A stretch of DNA of 11,257 bases from an uncultured Bifidobacteriaceae bacterium (GTDB lineage Bacteria; Actinomycetota; Actinomycetes; Actinomycetales; Bifidobacteriaceae). Positions 6,519-11,257 of the stretch are shown one piece after another. The stretch covers positions 1 through 11,257 of the forward strand of contig CAMPNN010000033.1 of the NCBI GenBank assembly GCA_946891915.1. Reading direction: 5' to 3'. How positions within the stretch are numbered: position 1 is the first letter of the stretch; every line of letters begins with the position of its first letter. A model generated the notes under the pieces. That model was not told the DNA's origin, made no database searches, and worked only from the letters and a program-made list of their open reading frames with translations. The translations under genes and the position numbers were made by a program.

Positions 6519-8136
6519 CGAGAATGTTCACAAGCCAATCGAACGTCTTTTCGCCGCGATTGCCATGCTTGCGTTTCTTACGCGAGCTAGACTTTTTGAC
6601 TTTCGGCCTCTTTTTTGGCCGATTCGCAATCGCCCTAGCTTCCTCGCGCTCAAGCTCAGCTGTACTTGCAGCGCTACTTGCAGCTCTCGTTGCAGCCTCA
6701 CGCAACTCATCAGCCTCACGCAACGCATCAGCATCACGCAACGCATCAGCATCAGCCTTCGAAGCAGAACCTCCAGCTCCCCTAACCAACGCAGCCAACC
6801 CTGTATACGCAACGTCACCATTCGTAAGACCAGTGTCAGCTAAATCAGCGTCTTCCTCTTCTTTCTCGCCTTTCTCTTTCTCTTCTTCTTTCTCTACGCT
6901 TTCTCTAGTTTCTTCCTCTGTTTTCTCAAGACTTTCCGCACTTCCGTCAACGTCGCTTCCGTCTCTTCCGCCAACGTCTCTTTCGTCGCTTCCGTTACCG
7001 CCACTTCCAGCGCCGCCACTACCAGCGCCGCCGTCAGTCTCGCTACCTTCCTCATCCTCCTTCTTTTTCTTCTTAACCGGCAGGCCGGCCCACCAAATGT
7101 AGCCGCCCACCACGCACAGGCTTCCGATGCAGCCCACAATCCACCACGGGAACCTAGGCACATCCGGCTTTTTGCCGCGATCCGCCTTGTCCGCCGCAGG
7201 TGTCGGAATCACGCGCTCGCCCGTCACCAAAATGCGCTGCGTGTTAATGCCGAGCGGCGTGCACGTAATCAGCGTCACCAAATCCTTGCCAGGCACGGAC
7301 GCAATCTTCTTAGTCTCGTCCGGGTTCACAACGATTTTGTCAATCACCTTGTAGGTGAGCACCTCGTCGAAAACCTCAATCGTAAAAGTGTCGCCCTTAA
7401 CGATTTCGTCCAGGCGCGTGAACATTTCCGCACTTGCGAGGCCACGGTGGCCGGTTATAACCGAGCGCGTGCCCTTGCCGCCAACCGGAAGCGACGTGCC
7501 GCGCAAATGGCCGAGGCCCTTAAGCAACGTGTCGTCCTCCGTGCCGTGGTACACCGGCAAATCAAGGTCGATTTTCTTGATTTTCAAGCGCGCCATCAAG
7601 CCGTCGTCGTTCGCCTTCAGCTGCTCCCAGTAGTCCTGGCTCGCATCCGACGTTTCGCCATGCGAAGTCGGAATATTCGTATTCGCCTCGTAAATAGCGC
7701 CCGACGAAAGCTTCTGATTGTACTCGCGAGCGCGCGCCAACTGCTCGTGCGGCGCCGGAACCGCGTGCGTGATGAGCTTCGCGTACTCAGCCGCAACCTC
7801 CGACATGTGATACTGGCTCAGCCACATGGCGGCGTGCGGGTAAATTAGCGACGCAAACGACGCAAGCAGCAGCAAAGCCGGAACTATGCACGACTTCGAA
7901 AAGCGCCACTTTTTTGTGGTGTTGGAGGTGCTGTTTTTGGTTTTTTGGGATTTGGTGGTTTTTGGTTTTGGATTTGTTTGGTTTTTGGTTTGGTTTTTGG
8001 TTTGATTTTTGGTTTTGGTAGATTTGGTGCCGCCGTCATTTGGATAGGCTCGAGCGCCGCGACGACCGTGTTCCTCACGATAATCGCGTTGATCCGATTC
8101 AACCGCCACAATGCGGCGCTCAAAAAACCTAAACAT
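6511..8136 (-). CDS. srtC: Class C (pilus-polymerising) sortase with long cytoplasmic tails
   Basis: A membrane transpeptidase expected to cleave the LPMTG motif of the pilin between Thr and Gly and to join it to a Lys of the next pilin subunit. The 541-residue product has a first membrane segment at about 82-105, a sortase core at about 180-310 with SVITGHRG (His230), TLITCTP (Cys292) and NTQRILVTG (Arg301), and a second membrane segment at about 329-352 (FPWWIVGCIGSLCVVGGYIWW). That two-segment layout and DLDLPVYHGT before the core are typical of class C. I see no canonical DP-aromatic lid motif. Unusual are an 80-residue Lys/Asn/Thr-rich N-terminus and a 190-residue acidic, then basic, C-terminal tail after KKKKK; both should face the cytoplasm. 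ATG 8136 has no clear ribosome site, so the start is less sure than the family. It sits 363 bp after the pilin. Confidence 0.95.
   Translation of the reverse strand: MFRFFERRIVAVESDQRDYREEHGRRGARAYPNDGGTKSTKTKNQTKNQTKNQTNPKPKTTKSQKTKNSTSNTTKKWRFSKSCIVPALLLLASFASLIYPHAAMWLSQYHMSEVAAEYAKLITHAVPAPHEQLARAREYNQKLSSGAIYEANTNIPTSHGETSDASQDYWEQLKANDDGLMARLKIKKIDLDLPVYHGTEDDTLLKGLGHLRGTSLPVGGKGTRSVITGHRGLASAEMFTRLDEIVKGDTFTIEVFDEVLTYKVIDKIVVNPDETKKIASVPGKDLVTLITCTPLGINTQRILVTGERVIPTPAADKADRGKKPDVPRFPWWIVGCIGSLCVVGGYIWWAGLPVKKKKKEDEEGSETDGGAGSGGAGSGGNGSDERDVGGRDGSDVDGSAESLEKTEEETRESVEKEEEKEKGEKEEEDADLADTGLTNGDVAYTGLAALVRGAGGSASKADADALRDADALREADELREAATRAASSAASTAELEREEARAIANRPKKRPKVKKSSSRKKRKHGNRGEKTFDWLVNILGL
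6697..6750 (-). repeat. 18-bp repeat coding DALR-EA hexads in the sortase tail
   Basis: The plus strand shows repeated CACGCAACGCATCAGCAT-like units. The product is ADALRD, ADALRE, ADELRE (about residues 463-480), a likely short amphipathic helix between the acidic and basic parts of the sortase tail. Confidence 0.75.
7975..8010 (-). repeat. 12-bp repeat coding NQTK in the sortase N-terminus
   Basis: Three NQTK-like tetrapeptides (about residues 43-54) are coded by a G/T-rich (plus strand) repeat of TTTTTGGTTTGG type, continuing as a degenerate Lys/Asn/Thr stretch to residue 76. It precedes the first membrane segment, so the peptide should lie in the cytoplasm. Confidence 0.8.
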
Positions 8137-8412
8137 ATGCGCGTTTGTAAAGCTAATTTTTACTCAATAAATTCGTAAATTCATAAACTCAACAAGCTTC
8201 ACAAGGCCATAAATTTTATAACCCTCATAAAGCTACAATTTTTGAAACTTTCGCTTCCTCAAGGCCCAAAGAGAAAAGCCTAAAGCGAGCGTTGCGCGAC
8301 GCACGTTTTAACTCGTGAATCACGCTAACGCTCACAGCTTTAATTACAAAATTCGCAACAGGCGTGTATCTCAGAAAGACAATTAATATACACAACTAAG
8401 CCGCTCAAAACT

Positions 8413-8447
8413 GTTGCGCAGCTTGGCTTGGAACCAAACTGCGCAAC
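8413..8447 (-). terminator. 14-bp hairpin with short T tract after the pilin gene
   Basis: Minus-strand arms GTTGCGCAG and CTGCGCAAC pair perfectly; the inner TTTGG/CCAAG adds five pairs (one T-G), leaving a 7-base loop. The stem is followed by AGTTTTG (8412-8406). The T tract is short, so termination may be partial, which would fit read-through to the sortase at a lower level than the pilin. It lies 52 bases after the pilin stop codon. Confidence 0.65.
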
Positions 8448-8476
8448 CGTCAGAGTAAATCAGCTGCGCAACCAAG

Positions 8477-8496
8477 TCACTCAACCGACCGAGTGA
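8477..8496 (-). other. Small hairpin directly after the pilin stop codon
   Basis: Perfect 6-bp arms TCACTC and GAGTGA enclose an 8-base loop, three bases after the pilin stop. No T run follows, so it is more likely an RNA-stabilising element or chance than a terminator. Confidence 0.4.
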
Positions 8497-8499
8497 GTT

Positions 8500-10653
8500 T
8501 TACGCCTGCTCTTGCTCCTTGCGACGCTTCAACACAATGTAGAAGAACGTGCCAGCCAAGCCGACGATGCCGCAAAGCGTCAAAATCACCAATCCGCGCG
8601 CACCGGTCATAGGCAAAGCCGCAAGAATCTGATCCATACCAGTTGCCTTCCAGTTTTCGACCGGCAATGTGTTGCCGGCAGGTATGTTGATGGTTACGTT
8701 ACCGTCTTGAGTGGTTGTTGTGTTCGCAGACAACGGTATGCAGTGCGGCCTAGAGTCAAGCAAGTAACCCTTAGGAGCCTCAGTTTCCACCACGCAGTAG
8801 AGCTTGGTCTCAGAAGAACTCTTATCTTTGACGAACAAGCTCACGGAAGCAGTACCATGTTTCGTCTTATCAGCGCTATCCGCAGTGGTAAGCGTAGTTG
8901 GCGTATCCTTTTTACCTACCGTATGCGTAACTTTCTTCACATTAAAGGTAACAGCGTCGCCATTATTAGGCTTCGTCGTCTTTATTGTTGATTTACCATC
9001 AGTAGTAGTAACGCTACCGTCAAACGTAGTCTCTTTAGTAACATCTCCGGCAGTAACTTCTACATTTTTGCCACCGGATACCTTGCTAGTAATCTCATAC
9101 AGATCGAACTTCGCATCGTTCAAAGGCAGAGTAACATCCTCCTCTTTCTGATTTACAGTCTTCTTAGCCTTCTGCTTAACGTACTTGTTGACAGTAAGGG
9201 TGCCGAACTTGGCAGTATCCGTAGGAGTGTTGTCTTCATTGCATTCTGGTCTCTTTGTGTTACCAATATCAGCAGGAGTACATGGATTATCTGGATTACC
9301 GGTCTTGTTGTTGTCCACGAAGGTGTTTGCCATGTTCTTGAAGTCACGAGCCTTAGTGCCGTCCTTGAACTTCGTGACCAACTCCACAACAAGCGTTGCA
9401 GTTTGCTTAGCGTTGGTTGACACATTGTTATTCGTAACGGTAGCGTTATAAGCCGCAAGAGCCTTGCTAAGGCCGTTGGTATCACCAGTGCTCGTCAATG
9501 TGAACTTGACTATGTCCTTATCCTGGCTACCTTGAACACTAGCAGTGTTTTCAACTGTGTAATACTTGATTTCACCATTAAGTTCTACATCCGTAGTGCC
9601 TTTAGCCTTCTGCCCATCTTCACCAAGCGTCACGATTCTCGCATCCTTGATTTCTTTGTAAGCTAAGCCATTCGTGAGCTTATCCACGAAGCCAATCTGT
9701 GTATACGTCTTGTTACCGTTCTGCGGCGCAGAAAGAGGCACGGAAATCTTCCACGTAATAGTGGTGCCGTTGTCTCCCACCTCGAAATCTTTACGATTCA
9801 GCTCCTCGACTTCCTTCATTGGACGGTTCTTACTGATGTCGTTCTTTGGATACACGTTCACATCGTAAATCCACGCACCTGCGACATCCTTTGCCTTTGG
9901 GTTTGGAAGTGGCGTAGTTACGAAGAACGGAACCACGTGCTTAGTAATGGAAACCTTCTTCCAGTTAGCCGTACCAGTAGTGGCCGTGTTTATTTCTGCG
10001 TTGTTAGTATCTGTTTCTTCGATGTAGTACAGACCCATCGGGAGGGTGTATGTAGGCTTTTCTCCAGACGTACCAACTTTGCACTCACCGGTGTCGGTCG
10101 TAGTGCATGTATATTCAGTATCCTTCACGTACTTGGCCGTTGTGCCGGTCATAAGCTGTTCTGCTGTGTAAGTGGTTGCGGTATTGGAGCTGCCACCCGC
10201 CTTACCAGAATTAGCTGCTGCAGCTTGACCATTAGACAAGTTTTCAATGTCTTTAATCTTTTCCCAGCCTGCAGTTTTGGAAAGATCAATTTCCTCATCT
10301 TGGCTGCCAGACTTAGCAGCCTTCTTCTTCACGCGCCAAACCTTGAACACAACGCCCCTAACTGGACGCATGTTCTTAAGCGGTGAAGAATCACCTGTAG
10401 TATCCTTTATTTCAGTACCGTCAGATTGCGTTGTGCTTTCTGGTCCTTCGTACTTGTGAAGGGTGATGGAAGTGCAGTTTCCACTAGCATTCTTACCACA
10501 TTTGTCATCAATATTAGCGGTGTTGACCTTGTTCTCAGTATTACCACTATCAACAGCCCAGGCGACTGAGCCGGCGACGCAGCATGTGCCGAGTGTGCAT
10601 GTGGCGGCAAGCATGGCCACAGCCTGTTTTAATGAAATTTTGTTTAGACGCAT
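8500..10653 (-). CDS. SpaA/FimA-type LPXTG-anchored major pilin
   Basis: Shaft subunit of a sortase-assembled pilus, 717 residues from ATG 10653. In order: signal peptide with likely cleavage after AWA (residue 33); an E-box-like GLYYIEET at 207-214; the pilin motif WIYDVNVYPK at 261-270, whose Lys270 is the expected acceptor for isopeptide linkage; a C-terminal domain starting near 483 with E-box YCVVETEAPKGY at 619-630 (Glu623), as in Cna_B-type domains with internal isopeptide bonds; sorting signal LPMTG at 680-684, a hydrophobic segment at about 687-708 and the tail KRRKEQEQA. Eight Cys in the mature exposed part form four close pairs (51/60, 183/191, 458/471, 620/637), probable disulfides. 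Length and layout fit actinobacterial major pilins. The frame is open for 63 codons further upstream, but ATG 10653 has the ribosome site and signal peptide. The class C sortase just downstream is the likely polymerase. Confidence 0.96.
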   Translation of the reverse strand: MRLNKISLKQAVAMLAATCTLGTCCVAGSVAWAVDSGNTENKVNTANIDDKCGKNASGNCTSITLHKYEGPESTTQSDGTEIKDTTGDSSPLKNMRPVRGVVFKVWRVKKKAAKSGSQDEEIDLSKTAGWEKIKDIENLSNGQAAAANSGKAGGSSNTATTYTAEQLMTGTTAKYVKDTEYTCTTTDTGECKVGTSGEKPTYTLPMGLYYIEETDTNNAEINTATTGTANWKKVSITKHVVPFFVTTPLPNPKAKDVAGAWIYDVNVYPKNDISKNRPMKEVEELNRKDFEVGDNGTTITWKISVPLSAPQNGNKTYTQIGFVDKLTNGLAYKEIKDARIVTLGEDGQKAKGTTDVELNGEIKYYTVENTASVQGSQDKDIVKFTLTSTGDTNGLSKALAAYNATVTNNNVSTNAKQTATLVVELVTKFKDGTKARDFKNMANTFVDNNKTGNPDNPCTPADIGNTKRPECNEDNTPTDTAKFGTLTVNKYVKQKAKKTVNQKEEDVTLPLNDAKFDLYEITSKVSGGKNVEVTAGDVTKETTFDGSVTTTDGKSTIKTTKPNNGDAVTFNVKKVTHTVGKKDTPTTLTTADSADKTKHGTASVSLFVKDKSSSETKLYCVVETEAPKGYLLDSRPHCIPLSANTTTTQDGNVTINIPAGNTLPVENWKATGMDQILAALPMTGARGLVILTLCGIVGLAGTFFYIVLKRRKEQEQA

Positions 10654-10660
10654 AGTACCC

Positions 10661-10668
10661 CTCTCCTC
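10661..10668 (-). promoter_or_regulatory. Ribosome binding site of the pilin gene
   Basis: GAGGAGAG on the minus strand, seven bases before ATG 10653, is a strong Shine-Dalgarno match and fixes the start of the pilin. It is clearly stronger than anything before the sortase start. Confidence 0.85.
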
Positions 10669-10723
10669 AGGAACGTCTTGGATTAAATGTCTGCGGTTTA
10701 ATTTTTGGCTTACAAAATAACTA

Positions 10724-10752
10724 ATCATAACAAGGTTATAATGTAATAACAA
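10724..10752 (-). promoter_or_regulatory. Sigma-70-like promoter of the pilin gene
   Basis: On the minus strand TTGTTA (10752-10747) and TATGAT (10729-10724) are separated by 17 bases, the ideal spacing. Transcription would start near 10717, giving a leader of about 64 bases. Both boxes match the consensus at four or five of six positions. The -35 box overlaps, and the -10 box touches, the arms of a nested inverted repeat (10729-10785). Confidence 0.75.
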
Positions 10753-10785
10753 ATTTTTAAGAGGGTTATTACAAAAAACCTTGTT
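10729..10785. repeat. Nested 57-bp inverted repeat over the pilin promoter
   Basis: Outer arms AACAAGGTT (10729-10737) and AACCTTGTT (10777-10785) are perfect 9-bp complements. Inner arms GTAATAAC (10743-10750) and GTTATTAC (10765-10772) are perfect 8-bp complements around a 14-base centre. On the plus strand the structure is followed by GTTTTTT (10786-10792), so it also has the shape of an AT-rich terminator for antisense transcription. Its overlap with the -35 box makes an operator the simplest role. Confidence 0.85.
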
Positions 10786-10911
10786 GTTTTTTAGCAATCC
10801 GTAGCAAGTTGGACGCGAGCGCTCAACTCTGAGTAAATACAAGTTTAATCATCAACAAGACGTAAAAACAGGCATATTGCACACACCAACAAATGTTTAT
10901 ACTTTTAAGCA

Positions 10912-10921
10912 CCCCCCCCCC
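10912..10921. repeat. Homopolymer run of ten C (ten G on the minus strand)
   Basis: A perfect 10-base C run lies about 160 bases upstream of the pilin -35 box. On the minus strand the G run sits 11 bases before a TATAAA sequence. Runs of this length are prone to slipped-strand length changes in bacteria. No coding frame that I believe in passes through it. Confidence 0.95.
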
Positions 10922-11047
10922 GCGACGAACGGAATCCCAATATATCAATGCTTTTTGAGTACCATTATGAACGCCACTGATTCCTTATCTGCGTTTTTTC
11001 TTTACCAAATTTTCACAAATCTTCACAAATATAAATCATCGGCGTGT

Positions 11048-11099
11048 CGCATTGCCCTTGCTTGAAGCTGCATTGTGCGCTTCAAGCAAGCTCAATGCG
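11048..11099. repeat. 52-bp imperfect palindrome
   Basis: Outer arms CGCATTG (11048-11054) and CAATGCG (11093-11099), then a two-base mismatch, then 12-bp inner arms CTTGCTTGAAGC (11057-11068) and GCTTCAAGCAAG (11079-11090) with a 10-base loop: 19 paired bases per side. No T run follows on either strand. Confidence 0.85.
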
Positions 11100-11117
11100 G
11101 TAGCGACGACTCAATGC

Positions 11118-11136
11118 TGAAAGCACAGTGTGCTTT
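11118..11136. repeat. First copy of a 19-base palindromic repeat
   Basis: TGAAAGCACAGTGTGCTTT occurs here and again, exactly, at 11214-11232, 96 bases away. Arms AAAGCAC and GTGCTTT fold around a 3-base loop AGT. Confidence 0.9.
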
Positions 11137-11155
11137 AACGTGCGCGACGACCTGT

Positions 11156-11183
11156 TTTCGCGCTTAGAGCGTAGCGCGCGAAA
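11156..11183. repeat. 8-bp hairpin TTTCGCGC/GCGCGAAA
   Basis: Perfect 8-bp arms at 11156-11163 and 11176-11183 around a 12-base loop. It lies between the two copies of the 19-base palindromic repeat; a smaller CTCGG/CCGAG hairpin follows at 11188-11201. Confidence 0.75.
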
Positions 11184-11200
11184 GCAACTCGGAGCGCCGA

Positions 11201-11242
11201 GCTTGCTTAGGGTTGAAAGCACAGTGTGCTTTCAACGCAAGC
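11201..11242. repeat. Second copy of the palindromic repeat, extended hairpin
   Basis: Arms GTTGAAAGCAC (11212-11222) and GTGCTTTCAAC (11226-11236) pair perfectly over 11 bases with loop AGT. GCTTGC (11201-11206) and GCAAGC (11237-11242) add six more pairs after a 5-base bulge. The core is identical to the copy at 11118-11136, but the stem is longer here. Confidence 0.85.
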
Positions 11243-11257
11243 GAGGTCTGCCTTCGT

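Larger units (their letters stand above)
8137..8499. other. 363-bp gap between pilin and sortase genes
   Basis: No reading frame of interest is seen on either strand. Next to the pilin stop it holds two hairpins and three copies of CTGCGCAAC/GTTGCGCAG, listed separately. Nearer the sortase it is AT-rich; TATAAA on the minus strand (8220-8215) could be a -10 element about 80 bases before the sortase start, but I find no matching -35 box at normal spacing, so a separate sortase promoter is only a possibility. The bases just before ATG 8136 show no Shine-Dalgarno-like purine run. Confidence 0.5.
10786..11257. other. 472-bp non-coding region upstream of the pilin promoter
   Basis: No convincing gene is seen on either strand. 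It contains a run of ten C, a palindromic GAGCGCTC (10817-10824), an AT-rich segment (about 10930-11040) and a cluster of strong inverted repeats (11048-11242), listed separately. The right window edge cuts the region, so a neighbouring gene may lie just beyond it. Confidence 0.6.

Noticed and set aside
6524..7102. Plus-strand frame of 192 codons, rich in Ser and Pro
   Set aside because: Antisense shadow of the repetitive sortase tail; no ribosome site and no recognisable domain.
10654..10842. 63-codon N-terminal extension of the pilin frame
   Set aside because: It would begin with TTG, covers the promoter and ribosome site, and puts the signal peptide in the middle of the protein.
10877..11065. 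Plus-strand 62-codon frame through the C run, a possible slippage-switched small gene
   Set aside because: TTG start without ribosome site, no signal or domain, ordinary composition for non-coding DNA; the C run alone does not make it a gene.
11048..11242. tRNA or rRNA fragment suggested by dense hairpins
   Set aside because: No cloverleaf order, no T-loop GTTCRA motif and no recognisable rRNA stretch.
1..11257. Insertion sequence or integrase remnants
   Set aside because: No transposase or integrase motifs in any frame, and no paired terminal repeats with target duplications enclosing the locus.

Overview
The window looks like a piece of a Gardnerella-type (Bifidobacteriaceae) chromosome carrying a sortase-assembled pilus locus. 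The Gram-positive assignment rests on an LPXTG-anchored pilin beside a class C sortase. The actinobacterial, probably Gardnerella, assignment is inference from the protein style and from moderate GC in most of the window (about 42-45% in 60-base samples of the pilin and giant genes). All three genes read on the minus strand, so transcription runs from high to low coordinates: major pilin (10653-8500), class C sortase (8136-6511), then a giant secreted protein (6316 to beyond position 1; 2105 codons in the window, no stop reached).

Region by region, right to left. Positions 10786-11257 hold no convincing gene but contain a dense cluster of perfect inverted repeats (11048-11242) and a run of ten C (10912-10921). 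Positions 10654-10785 carry a good sigma-70-like promoter for the pilin, embedded in a nested 57-bp inverted repeat. The pilin (717 aa) has a signal peptide, a WxxxVxVYPK pilin motif, an E-box, LPMTG and a membrane anchor. The 363-bp gap between pilin and sortase holds a small hairpin beside the pilin stop and a 14-bp hairpin with a short T tract, plausibly a leaky terminator that sets the pilin:sortase ratio. The sortase (541 aa) has the catalytic His/Cys/Arg set and two membrane segments, but also unusual low-complexity cytoplasmic extensions at both ends. Its catalytic core is far richer in GC (62-72% in samples) than everything around it. The 194-bp gap after the sortase holds two separate families of four short direct repeats. 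The giant protein follows, with a long-n-region signal peptide, tetrapeptide repeat linkers, cysteine pairs and a roughly 300-residue charged, Gln-rich linker.

How they work together: the sortase is expected to join the pilin Thr of LPMTG to Lys270 of the next pilin, building a covalent shaft that is later fixed to peptidoglycan. The giant protein is probably a surface adhesin or stalk. Whether it is sortase-anchored cannot be seen, because its C-terminus lies outside the window. No minor (tip or base) pilin, transposase, integrase, tRNA, rRNA or CRISPR array is visible.
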